A DNA stretch of 64,000 bases. It comes from Fusarium oxysporum f. sp. lycopersici 4287. Taxonomy: Eukaryota > Ascomycota > Sordariomycetes > Hypocreales > Nectriaceae. The position numbers and the translations under genes are program-made. Below the pieces are notes generated by a model that did not search any database, had not been told where the DNA came from, and worked only from the letters and a program-made list of their open reading frames with translations. Shown piece by piece: positions 21,180-30,965 of the stretch; position 1 is the stretch's first letter; each line of letters starts with the position of its first letter. The stretch spans positions 777,136 through 841,135 of the forward strand of contig NC_030999.1 in the NCBI RefSeq assembly GCF_000149955.1. Direction: 5' to 3'.

Positions 21180-21510
21180 CCCGCTTCTCTCTTCACAATC
21201 GCCCTCCCAGTCAGCATCTGTCGGCTCACCCAATACACCGTAAACTACCTGAGGAGGACCAAACTCAACTTGAAAGGCTCGCCAATGCAGGAATTGCACC
21301 TAGACACATTAGAACATACCTGCGCCAATACTGTAATTCCGCGGCAACCCAGCAAGATGTTTACAACTGCTTAGCAGCAACTCGACGCAAACTTTGCGAA
21401 GGACAAACCACTATCCACGCACTTGCTAATCAGCTTGATGAGCAATGGTTTTGGAGCCGGATGCAATTCGGCTCAGATGGTCGAGTCACAGCCGTCTTAC
21501 TGTGCTTAGT
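21180..21510 (+). pseudogene. Mutator-like (MULE) transposase fragment
   Basis: Translation of the plus strand gives a continuous stretch: HNRPPSQHLSAHPIHRK, LANAGIAPRHIRTYLRQY, QQDVYNCLAATRRKLCEG, ALANQLDEQWFWSRMQFG. This order is typical of Hop/FAR1-type MULE transposases just before the catalytic domain. Both ends are missing; it stops where an unrelated repeat with a perfect 14-bp palindrome (cacgggtacccgtg) begins. It is a relic. Confidence 0.7.
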
Positions 21511-21514
21511 CATT

Positions 21515-21690
21515 TTTACGGGACCCGTGAAATTAATAGAATCACGGGTACCCGTGAACCTATGGGGCGCCATTGAATTGCATTGACTTATGTAATCCGA
21601 AAAGCAGGATTGAATTGAATTGAATTGAATCAATATTGCATTCAATATTGAAACCCGTTGATTGATTAGCAAGCCTGATCTCAAGTCTCC
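21515..21690. repeat. AT-rich repeat with palindrome, possible transposon end
   Basis: The palindrome cacgggtacccgtg near 21545-21560 and reiterated attga units near 21610-21680 resemble subterminal repeats. Similar gattgatt repeats lie at 21060-21140. The family was not identified. Confidence 0.35.
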
Positions 21691-21774
21691 CGTGGCTGCC
21701 TTGTTGAAAGTGGGCCACCAGCCATTAATTTTTTTTAGTCCTTCGTCGCTGCAAAGCCTCGACTTGAACCTGTT

Positions 21775-22768
21775 TCAAGAGCTCAAGATACCATAGAACA
21801 GAATGCCGCTCTGCTCACTCGTAAGTCCGAATGTAAAGTCGATTGTGTTGCCTTTCTTCAAGTTGACTCGGCGGGTAGGCTTGCAAATACGTGAATCATA
21901 GTGCTTGTCGCCCTTCTCTTCCTTGCAGACGTTCAATTGGAAGCCATGTAGATTAGCCGTCAGCGTGTTAGCTGGGTTGATAATAAACGTCCTATCGGTG
22001 CCTTGATTCGTGTCAGTGTAGACATGGATTCCATAGAGGCGGAATACACTTACTCCGGACGTGACCAGACACACTAGCGCCTGGGATGTCTTCCTGCAGA
22101 CGAATGGACTTTTCCAACTCGGTCACTCCCCGCTGGCTGACTGCCTCGACAGTCCTATAGCCATATTGACCCTTTTTACCATTGGTTCGCACATTGTCCT
22201 CCTTTGGAGGCGTGGCTGGTATACAAATTATGTCGTGAATCTCGTGCCCGTTTTCCTGTTCGATGACCGCGGAGCAGTACGTAAACTCTAGACAAATTCC
22301 ATCCACGTCGTAGGGATTTCCATGCTCATCCTGACACCGGTCTTGGAATTGCCTCGGACCTACATCGCTCAGACAAGAACGCATGAACCAATGATCGTCA
22401 TGGTTGCAGCCGTGTTCGGCTGGAACTCGCTTATGGAGAGCGTTTTCCACGTCTCGCTTGGACGTTCCATTTACAGGCTGAGCTTTGAAATAAGCAAGAA
22501 CTCCGTCGATGAATTCTTGTGGAATGGAATCGCTTTCATCAGAAGGTACGATTTTGGCAGGCGATGCATTGACAATGGCCAGAAAGGCGGCGACACCCGC
22601 CAAGACTTTCAGAGAGTGATGGCGACCATGATGACAGGCTGGTAGGCTTGGAGAGTATTTTGAAAAGTGTAAATGTAACCTGTATGAATGAGCAGAGGCT
22701 TGAGCTTGAGCAGCATTGAAGGGGGAGAGGAAGGTGAGCTTTATAGATTTTGAGGAAGCCAGCTTCAA
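21775..22768 (-). CDS. Secreted Cys-containing protein, signal-peptide start out of frame
   Basis: Exon 1 is up to 22768-22054 and exon 2 is 22001-21775; the 52-nt intron 22002-22053 has GTAAGT and AAG ends. The joined mature part is Cys-containing (HGCNHDDHWFMRSC, RCQDEHG, GICLEFTYC, NVCKEEKG, RICKP) with a Kex2-like KR site (NALHKR). A hydrophobic leader (LKVLAGVAAFLAIVNASPA) precedes it, but the natural ATG at 22629 reaches a stop after six codons because of two surplus bases in a CTCTCT tract. The only in-frame ATG is far upstream (22768) and gives an atypical leader. The gene is either a decaying effector-like gene or contains a sequence error. The family is unknown. Confidence 0.55.
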
Positions 22769-22769
22769 G

Positions 22770-23354
22770 CATTTGTCCTGTTGCCTGTGGAGACATGAGT
22801 AGTTTAAGGCGATGGCCCAAAAAGGTAGGTTTTGATTTTTGACACATTAAGCTTTGCAAACTGCCGTACTATTGACGCGTATTCATCGCGGCGGCTTTTC
22901 AGCTAAACCTTCCGCTGGAATCCAGTCGCAAAGGTTCCCGGCCGTGCCGGATGAACAGGGCCTCTTTCAGGAGGTCAATGACTTCTCCTACCGCAATCCC
23001 AGTCACGCCAACTCAAATGCGCTCATGAGGGTCACATAGCAACTCACATTTTACATCCTCTCGACTGACACGTCTTCGCCTGGCCTCTTCACTTGTCCCG
23101 ATCGAACCCCGCGGAGGATTTTATGTTCTCAGGATTTCACAGTGCCTGATCACGGGGAAGCCAACTGAGAAGACTGATTTCTCTGTTGAAGTAAAAATGG
23201 GTTGATTGTATTGTTGTTAGTTCTAAGTTGCATGTGTCTGAAAAGAGCACAGCTCCTTACATAGTATCCACATCCTAGCCACCAGCAGATCGGACCATCT
23301 CAGTCATACCGTCTCAACATTCTCATCTCATCCAACTCTTCTCCCTGGCTCAGA
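22770..23354. other. Intergenic stretch
   Basis: No feature is supported between the secreted-protein gene and the orphan exon at 23355. Confidence 0.35.
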
Positions 23355-23470
23355 ATGGAAGAAGAGCGAGCTGTAAGGTTGTTAGACAAAGCATGCACAC
23401 CCCTCTCAGGCGTCTTTTCTGCTTGGCCACGCGAGCTCTGGGAGATTTTGACCTCCGTTGACAGGGACAG
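23355..23470 (+). pseudogene. Possible orphan first exon
   Basis: An ATG at 23355 opens about 39 codons (MEEERAVRLLDKACTPLSG, then SAWPRELWEILTSVDRD) ending at a GTAAGG donor. A pogo relic begins about 25 bp further on, so this may be the 5' stump of a gene cut by transposon activity. No family is recognised. Confidence 0.25.
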
Positions 23471-23498
23471 GTAAGGCCTTGTTGAGACAAACCCTGGG

Positions 23499-23757
23499 GA
23501 ATCTAGGCCAAGAATGAACTGAACTATAATCCGTTCCTCTAGATTCGTTAGCCGACGCGATTTCGGGACCCAGTCGTGTCGACATTGAATACCCTTCTGC
23601 CGGCGACGTAGCCGTAGCTTATTAATCTTTTATATTGTTGCGGCACGTCGGACACCTAGTTTTTTCATCATTTTGAAGGGCGTGTAGAGCAAGAAGGGTT
23701 CTGGCCTCAGGATTTGAGTCTGACATGGCTAATGGTTGATAATTACTCGATTAAATT
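23499..23757 (-). pseudogene. Decayed N-terminal fragment of a pogo/Fot transposase
   Basis: Base-by-base similarity to 29018-29270 (for example the words gaatctagg, atgaactgaacta, cccttctgccggcg and the terminal tctgacat) shows this is the 5' end of the same kind of pogo gene, on the minus strand. It carries many substitutions and frame breaks, and the rest of the element is absent. Confidence 0.75.
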
Positions 23758-23759
23758 GA

Positions 23760-24960
23760 AAGGTTACCAGTTGAGGGATGTTTGCGGCGCATGTTTGCCA
23801 TTCTCACTACCATCAAACGTTAACGTTGTGGGCCCAATGAGGCGTATCCTCCCGGGCGGAATAAATTCATTCATTCATTCCATCAAACAATCCTTGCACT
23901 CCCAACTACCGAGCCGAGGCTTTACTAGAAGACGTCAATACGACGTGGCAGGTTCGGTCCGTTCTCTCCATCAGCTATCTTGTAGTGTTTTCTTTGGCTG
24001 TATTAGTTGGCGCGCTTGTAGGATCAGACCATCGATTGTTTGCCTAAGCACGAGCATCCAACTTATCGCGCGAGAATACGTTGCCGGCCAGATCACCTCG
24101 AACATGGGCATCGGTTTGAATAGGAAGGTTTAATCTTGTTTCTTCCTAGTTCTCCAAATACGGACAAAGCCAAAGTGTTCATTTAAATCTCACAGCGGGG
24201 AAAGAATGTATGTCTACCCTCTACGTCCGCTGTGAACAAGACTCATGCATACACACCTATATCTGCCTATGCAGTACGCACAGACACAACCCCTGCTCCT
24301 CTCGGAGGGCTTTCTAGTCGAACATCGGAGGAACTTTAGACGACACTTGCGATGACGAGATGAAATTGCGCTGAGATAATCTCCTGAAAGCAGCCTGAAT
24401 ATCAGATATTGTAGACATGGTCGTCACACCATACGTACGTATCGTAACACCAATTTTATGTAAGAGTGGGCAAGGCAACGACTATTCTCTCCTTTTGTAA
24501 TATAGTCCCACCCAACTGTGCTGTAAATACGTTCACCCAGCCTAGTATATCATGTGTAGTAGCAAGTAAAGTCTAAAATCCTTGTTAAAGTATAAAGAAC
24601 GTACACTAAGTGTAATGCCAACAGCCGAGGACGAATGGTGCACGAGCGAAGAGACCTTGTACGGAAGCTCCGAAGGAATCAAAGTGTTATTAATGGGGTC
24701 TCAGGCATGTTAGCTAAGTGCCGGCCGGGAATTCACTCGGCTTTCACTAAAAGTAACGCCCCTAAAGGGACGCAACTGTCGCTCTCTTTCCCCTTGACTT
24801 GAACAGGCCAACCTAAGACACCCTACTATTACAACATAAAGGCTCCGCTATCTAGAATTCCTTCTATTGCTATTTTAAACTTTAAAGCCCATTATTAGCA
24901 TTTGCTTTGCATCCTTTCTTCGTCCTCAAGTAAACACCACACTGATTGTGAATACAGACC
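23760..24960. other. Intergenic stretch, no gene recognised
   Basis: The sequence has stops in all frames apart from short open frames without motifs. Confidence 0.35.
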
Positions 24961-24981
24961 CTGGGTCCGTCAAGTATGTCA

Positions 24982-25794
24982 CTACTTTCTCTCCCGCTGG
25001 CAGCCTGCTACCTGACCCTCAAACCCCCTGTTCCCCAAATGTATATCGATCTCACAATACCCACAGTAACACCTATCGTCTTCATTACTTGTTAATTCGC
25101 TATATTCCTTGTCTTGTAGAGTCACCCAGGTCCTTCCAAAAAATTGCCCACCTAGATCATCCGACCAATTTGATGATCCGTAGAGTTCAAAATCTTCATA
25201 CGGGCGCCGAGAGAGACCGTTATGAATCGTCAATTCTTGAAGCCCTGCGTGTTCGCTCGTCTCAAGCACCTCAAGTGCACCATCAAGTAAATCGCAGTCC
25301 ACGAGGGTATCCGAATCTGCCCGTCGATGTGGAGGAGACCTTGTTACGGTGTCGTTGAGAGTTGAGGAGTCGAGGGGCTGTACAACTGATGCAGTGATAT
25401 CTGCTTCCTCGAACATCCAATTACCCATGTTATCCTCAGATGGATGATTATAGGTTCTTTGTGATGAATCGAAGCCACATGCCTCAACGAATTCGGCACA
25501 TACGCTGCACCCAATTCTACCACTCCCGACTGCTGGAGTGCCATCACCTGCGGCGTGATCTTGCCGGGCACCGGTGATCAGCTGGCGCGTGAGCGGACCA
25601 CATGTGGAATCAATATGTGGGGGATAGAGGTCAAAAAAACCCAAATCACAATAGAGTGGATGGTTCAGTTTTGACAGTCTTGACCCAGCCTGGCAGTTAT
25701 CGCATTGACGTGGTCGAAGGAACAGGCGGTTTGGAGACGGATATATGACGTCTGGCTGGGTAGGAGCATGCTCGACTGTTGGGTTAAGCCCCAT
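24982..25794 (-). CDS. Hypothetical protein with Cys pairs
   Basis: This frame has 270 codons. Three Cys clusters (CDNCQAG, CSVCAEFVEAC, CYCGYC) could be metal-binding, but no named finger fits. The protein is acidic in its second half. No signal peptide is seen. The neighbourhood is repeat-rich and gives no functional hint. The length and the lack of an equally good opposing frame favour a real gene, possibly Fusarium-specific. Confidence 0.4.
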   Translation of the reverse strand: MGLNPTVEHAPTQPDVIYPSPNRLFLRPRQCDNCQAGSRLSKLNHPLYCDLGFFDLYPPHIDSTCGPLTRQLITGARQDHAAGDGTPAVGSGRIGCSVCAEFVEACGFDSSQRTYNHPSEDNMGNWMFEEADITASVVQPLDSSTLNDTVTRSPPHRRADSDTLVDCDLLDGALEVLETSEHAGLQELTIHNGLSRRPYEDFELYGSSNWSDDLGGQFFGRTWVTLQDKEYSELTSNEDDRCYCGYCEIDIHLGNRGFEGQVAGCQRERK

Positions 25795-26140
25795 GTTTGC
25801 GATGGTCTTTCTATGCGTAGTGTCGCAGTCAACAATATACTTTTCAAGTAAAGATACTGGAAGATAACAGGACGCAGCTCAGTACCCTACGGTCAGGTCC
25901 TTAAGTATTTCCAGCCTCAGCCGACATATCGTAAGGAGACTGTATCTTTATTTGAACGGCGGATTAAGCCCTTCCTTCGTCTGCTTAAAAGTTCACAAAG
26001 GAGGATACAAATGAGTGGATCTAACAAGAAAGGATTTGGAAGCAGATGTGTTATTTGCCGCCGTTGAGGGCGCGCGAGATCTCGTTTTTGGCAACTTAAC
26101 CAAGTAGGTGTAGGAGCTGCGGGCTAATCCGTGCTCCACT

Positions 26141-26557
26141 GACAAAAGTTCAGAGGTTCAGGGTCCAGATGTAGAATGAGGTTCTGTGGCGCATCGGACC
26201 TGTCCGTTGCCGCCTAGAATGCGACCTTTTAGGAAGCGAACGGTCCCACTATTAGCCACGGGATCCGGCTCTTACTTTGTGCTCCATTGTTTAAGGTTTT
26301 TCGGCGTTAGAACCCGAGTTGATTTGCCTGACCCCTTCGACCCACCCTCTCGGAAGCGGCAATCCATCTCACCCATAACCGCGACAAAAGCGACGAGGAC
26401 CCCTTGAAAGATGCCCGGAAAGAACCGTCTGAATATACCACAGTATAATTGCTTCTCTTTGACGAGCGGTCGCTAACGACTCTAGCTCACTGACTATTGA
26501 TAAAACTGCTTTACAGTAATAAGCCTTACCCGCGTTATCTATCTAGGTAAAGAGACA
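26141..26557 (-). repeat. Dispersed repeat family, copy A
   Basis: The complement of this block matches 51893-52307 over about 400 bp (shared words include gggtgagatggattgccgc, caatggagcacaaagc and cactgacaaaagttca at the outer end). It lacks coding capacity and its class was not identified. Confidence 0.7.
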
Positions 26558-26680
26558 ACTATGGCGATGGTATTTCCTAAATGATATAGATAATGCGGGC
26601 AAGGCTTAAAGGAGTTTTATTAACAGCTAATGAGCTAAAGTCTATAAAAGTGCTAATAAATGTGGTCTGTATGCTTGGTG
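26470..26680. repeat. Fold-back (inverted repeat) around 26560
   Basis: The words aagccttacccgcgttatct (left) and agataatgcgggcaaggctt (right) are near-perfect complements, and the similarity extends outward through gttttat and agctca motifs. The head-to-head join of two copies of the dispersed repeat makes the fold-back. Confidence 0.65.
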
Positions 26681-26739
26681 GTGGTTATGAAGATTACTGT
26701 TTGGGCGCCCAGTGGTCCGCCCTTTCGTAGTTGTGGTTA

Positions 26740-26900
26740 CCGACCGTTGCTCAAGTAGAAGCAACTATACTGCGGTATATTGAGACAGTTCACTCCGGGC
26801 AGCTTTCCAGGGATCCTAGTCGCTTTTGTCAAAATGCTAGGAGCTGCTATGGGTGAGATGGATTGCCGCGTCCGAGAGGGTGGATCGAGGGGGCTAGGCA
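26740..26900 (+). repeat. Dispersed repeat family, copy B
   Basis: The block starting gttgctcaagtagaagcaac and containing gggtgagatggattgccgc matches the plus-strand copy at 51960-52110 and the complement of copy A. Similarity ends near 26900, after which a different sequence begins. Confidence 0.65.
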
Positions 26901-27126
26901 GAGCCTTCTCTGAAGGCATTGCCGCTCTCGATCGCATTTGTAATCTTTGTTTTACAAGCGATCCAATGGTGCTACCTACCAAGGTCATGAGGATCCTTAG
27001 GATAATGAATAGCCTAAGAGCGTGCGCGTGGCCATCCAAATCGCCTCGAATATCAATACAATCGCTCTGTGGCTGCTGGTCGACACGGTCGACTCTGGTT
27101 CTAATACCGACATGCCTCACGACAAC

Positions 27127-27437
27127 GTAGCTTCACCCCAGAGCATATAGAGCTCACAGACACGCCGCTGCAAGTCTTGACCGACACTCAACTCCCTGTC
27201 GCGCCCAAGCTCGCTGAGCACAAGTCCAACGACGACATCCTCCCAGTCACCTACATAGCCATGCATTTCAACAAGGACAACCATGTCCAGGCCAAAGGTT
27301 CCCAGTTGGTTAGTCCCCTTCACCACTTCGTACCCACCCTGCCACGTCATCGGCTCCTTCTCCCCTCTCCTCTGACGGCAGATAAATACGAACGGCAGAT
27401 AATAGTTCGCCTTAACTCAAGGTTAAACTTTATTTAG
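27127..27437 (+). pseudogene. Coding-like fragment of unknown gene
   Basis: An open frame reading FTPEHIELTDTPLQVLTDTQ and NDDILPVTYIAMHFNKDNH has a protein-like composition without an ATG at its start. It ends just before a pogo element. It may be a gene stump; no family was assigned. Confidence 0.2.
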
Positions 27438-27475
27438 AAGAAAGCCTCTTGTCTGCCGGTCTTACTTATTTACTA

Positions 27476-29305
27476 ACGTACATGATAAGCGAGTGTCTCA
27501 GACAAGCGAGTGTCTCAACAAACATCGATCCACAAGATGTAAATCGTCACAAAAACACAACGAACCTCTAAATAAATTGAAACTACCTGCTATACTCTTC
27601 CTTAGACACTGAAACAACTATCTGACATGTTCTTGCGCTATGCCTCATCTTGCCGCATGCTCCACAATGCATTTCCTTTGCTTGCGTTGACCTTCCCTGA
27701 CTACTATTTCTCAACGATTCTTCCACTGCCTGCCCGTCAACATTCATCTGATCAATCGCTTGCCTTCCTTCCTCTACTGTCTTCACCCCTCTCTTCTGCA
27801 GTCTGGTTTTTTTTTTTTCATATTCCGCCGCCGGCTTAGTATCTCATTTGCTTCCCGAATGTTTTGGAGCTCACTCCTTAACAGGACAACCTCATGCGTA
27901 GCTGCCTTTGTTGCTTTAGTATTTGATTTTAAAGCTTCAACTATTGACTCTGGGGAGCTGCTGCTATGCCTTTTGATTCGCTTTTCGAGGTATGCAGACT
28001 GAGATTGGGCCTCAATTGCTGTTGTTGGGGTCTTTGAAGTCCAAGAGGTCAATGATTCAGCAGCCTCCTCGGGAGGCGTTGGAGTCCATCGCTGCAAATC
28101 AAGCTTTGAGATCACCGTTTCTGGGTCAAGGGAAGCAATTACAGCTCCTCTAAAACCTTCCCGGATCTTGCTTTCTGTAAAGTGGCGCTAAAAGCGGCCT
28201 AAAAGGAGGGAAAGAACTCGGTCTTGGAAATGTGGGTTATAGAGCATCGGATTAGATGCTCTATTTCTTGACCATACGCCTTTTTTTAGCACTGCAAAGA
28301 ATCCAACATCAAGAGGCTGAAGCAGATGAGACGAATGAGGTGGCATACAAAGCGTGATGATTTTATTTGCCTTGCAATATCTCTCAAAGTCGACCGAGTG
28401 GTGACTTTTCGTGCCCGTCGAGGATCAGAAAATGATAGCGATTTTTTTGATCCCTTAGTTGTACACCGGTCAAAGTGCTTTATCCACTCGAGGCCTGTCT
28501 CATTATCTGTCCAGCCATTTCGCTCATCGCAATAGCCCAGTTGCCCGGGAGGTTGCTTTCTCGGCATCAGTTGGCGAGGTGATACTGGCCCGCACCTATA
28601 ATGAACGGCGGGATTGCTTGGCCTTCTGCATTGATCGCCTGAATCACTGTTACCCACTCTCGGTTTCCAGGCTGCACTGATTCCGGCCTTCCACGCCTGT
28701 CTGTACCCGTGATGACCATTCCGCTGGCAATCATACCCATGAGAAAGCCAGTCTCATCAAAGTTGTAGATTTCATCTGATCGGATGCCGTACTTGGCGAT
28801 TGTGTTCTCCACAAGCCTAAACCAGTTGCGAATAGCAGTCGTATCTTCGCATTTGGCTCTCCTGTAATCATATTTACGAATGAAACGCGTCTTGAGCTCT
28901 TTGTGCTGCCTCAGGAAGTTGGAAGCCCAGCGCTTGCCGACAGGTGACGCCTTACGGTCGGCGAGCAATCGGTTGGCCATTTCTTCAACGCCACACAGTC
29001 GCGGGGGAAATCCTCGCGAATCTAGGTCTAAAATGAACTGAACTATGATCTTTTCCTCTAGATCAGACAGTTTGCGTGACTTTGGGACCCAATCGCTTCG
29101 AGATTGAATGCCCTTCTGCCGGCGCCATAGGATCATACGGCCAACTTTATAGATCTCTGCAGCGTGTCCGAGCTTTAATTTTGGGTCGTTTTGAAGGGCC
29201 TGAAGGGCAAGAAGGATTTTACCCTTAATATTAGGGTCTGACATATTTCGTGGTTGAGAATTAATTGATTAAATAAAGATGATGTAAGAAGTTTATCATG
29301 TACGT
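27476..29305 (-). mobile_element. Pogo/Fot-like DNA transposon, decayed (copy 2)
   Basis: The ends are acgtacatgataa (27476-27488) and its complement (to 29305), flanked by TA on both sides (27474-27475 and 29306-29307), as for Tc1/mariner-pogo elements. The left end also carries a repeated gcgagtgtctca unit. The transposase inside is broken into at least four frames. Confidence 0.8.
27583..29244 (-). pseudogene. Pogo transposase pseudogene, multiple frameshifts
   Basis: The 5' part (29244-28567, 225 codons) holds the HTH region (ILLALQALQNDPK), the CENP-B-like second helix region and the first DDE aspartate (YNFDETGF). The frame then shifts; later pieces (28657-28286, 28115-27783, 27786-27583) carry the remaining core, a coiled-coil tail and a zinc knuckle (CGACGKMRHSARTC). 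Alignment by eye with the copy at 56205-57861 shows the same order. The element cannot supply transposase. Confidence 0.85.
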
Positions 29306-29556
29306 TATAGAAATAAAGCTGGGTTTTCTCTCTATAAGCCAATATTTTTCTTTGACTGAGAGCCTTTTTGGTTGATTGTATGTAGAATTTTAAAGTGATA
29401 AATCTAAAGGAAGAAAAGCGTCACAGTCCCAACTTGTCGTGGGGGATTTCCCCGCCAGACCAGACCAAACCACCACGCAAATTTTGGTGCTAACCCTAGT
29501 CCGCCTAAGACTGCCCCCAGATGACTCTTTGAGGTTCCAGTAAAACCAAGATGTTC

Positions 29557-29889
29557 TCAGATGCAGGGTCTATTGAGAATGCCACTCGGTGTGACACAAA
29601 ACAGAGTACACTCTCCAACCTCGATCTGATGCTGCTCAGGCCCGTTCCACTGCTGACAGTCATACCACTCTGACCAGTCACCTTTCCTGGTCCATCGCCC
29701 CGGCCCAGCGCCCTTTCGTACGCAATTCACCCCGTCTTTGTCGATGATCTGGTTCAAGATAACATTCTGGCGGTGGTTATTGTATTGATCTTTCGTGCAG
29801 GTGTGGCCAGCAAAGGAGGAGCAACATATATTGATGGCGTGGCTGGTGCTGATAAGGAGTGAGATTGGGATGGCTTTGGAGAACATCAT
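29557..29889 (-). CDS. Small secreted cysteine-rich protein, candidate effector with mimp in its promoter
   Basis: The single exon encodes 110 aa. Residues 1-18 form a signal peptide (MMFSKAIPISLLISTSHA). The mature part has eight cysteines, an even number compatible with four disulphides: a CC pair near the start, then single Cys in HTC, NCV and DCQ, and the ECTLFC and RPCI groups. No known domain is recognised. A TATA-like box (30021-30028) and a mimp (30212-30425) lie 132 and 323 bp upstream of the ATG. In F. oxysporum this arrangement is characteristic of in-planta induced SIX-type effector genes. Effector function is inference; similarity to any named SIX protein was not established. Confidence 0.75.
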   Translation of the reverse strand: MMFSKAIPISLLISTSHAINICCSSFAGHTCTKDQYNNHRQNVILNQIIDKDGVNCVRKGAGPGRWTRKGDWSEWYDCQQWNGPEQHQIEVGECTLFCVTPSGILNRPCI

Positions 29890-30020
29890 AATGTAAACGA
29901 GACCCGAAGCCGGAATATTTTAGAATGAATAAATGTTATACTTCGAAGTTTTCTACTTGTAGATTTTAGTGCGGTTTGTAGAATTAGCGATATAATCGAA
30001 GGGCTCGCGGCTGCTGGGGC

Positions 30021-30028
30021 TTTTTATA
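30021..30028 (-). promoter_or_regulatory. TATA-like box of the Cys-rich secreted protein gene
   Basis: The minus strand reads tataaaaa, 132-139 bp upstream of the ATG at 29889, between the gene and the nearest mimp. Confidence 0.5.
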
Positions 30029-30211
30029 GACCACATATGTCAAATGTGACGGCCTCAAGATGTGATCTCAGCGAAGGTCACATGAGCTATTGGTAAATGT
30101 CTGCGAAGACTAGGCCCAATTAGGAGGGGCATAAATAACAAATCCCTCAACGCGGCAGTTAGGGAGATAACACAAGCAATACACGGTTTAAGTTTACTAA
30201 CGTTTCTGGTA

Positions 30212-30425
30212 CAGTGGGGGGCAATAAGTTTGAATCCAAACTCAAGTAGACGTTCGCTGACTAACCGAGGTGAGGCCAGTTCCCCACGTAGCAATACCCC
30301 AATCAGGATAGCCTTTTGCCTGATACAGCTTAGCACTTACTTTATCAAGCTAAAGCTTTATAAGCTGGAGCTAGATTACTACAGCTAGTACTTCAGCTTG
30401 GATTCAAACTTATTGCATCCCACTG
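30212..30425. mobile_element. mimp (miniature impala) element 1
   Basis: This 214-bp element has inverted ends cagtgggggGCAATAAGTTT (left, two bases differing from the right-end complement) and a right end reading inward as cagtgggatgcaataagttt. TA flanks both sides (30210-30211, 30426-30427). It matches the published mimp end pattern CAGTGGG..GCAA[TA]AA and has the usual size. It is non-autonomous and depends on an impala (Tc1) transposase. Confidence 0.92.
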
Positions 30426-30741
30426 TACAGTAGATTAGCTAGTCCCTTTTATACTTTTTCAAAGTTCCATAGAGAAATATGGTTTAACAAACCCATTACA
30501 AATCAGACATGGTTGTTGAGAGCTCTAGTGTCGGCAATTGATGGGTTAATGCTCGGAGAAGCAGTGATCGGAATGGTCTGGTATGGTCTGGTATGGGGGG
30601 TCAATACAATACAAGTCTATTACGCCCGGTAGGCCAACGCCCAATGGGCTCTGAAGCTAAAGGTACATACACTACGCTAGTTATTGCCTTGCTCTCGCCA
30701 AGCCCATACAATTCTCACCTTGTTCCTTCCAGTCTAACATA

Positions 30742-30963
30742 CAGTGGGATGCAATAAGTTTGAATACCGGGCGTGTATCTTCTTTTGCCGCTAGCCTCTT
30801 TGAGACAGCTACCACCTGCATATCAGTTGTTGCACGGCTAATAAGCATATACTGATTGGCTAGATCGAGCTTCTTCCTCAGATTAGAAGCAGGCTGAACT
30901 CCAAATAGGCTAGACGGGGGTATCAGTACTTCAAAAGGTATTCAAACTTATTGCATCCCAGTG
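30742..30963. mobile_element. mimp (miniature impala) element 2
   Basis: This 222-bp element has left end cagtgggatgcaataagttt and right end reading inward as cactgggatgcaataagttt (one mismatch). TA flanks it at 30740-30741 and 30964-30965. It lies in the same intergenic region as element 1, 316 bp away, and 775 bp upstream of the GH125 gene. Confidence 0.92.
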
Positions 30964-30965
30964 TA

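Noticed and set aside
30055..30336. 93-codon minus-strand frame
   Set aside because: It runs through the mimp and has no protein-like motif.
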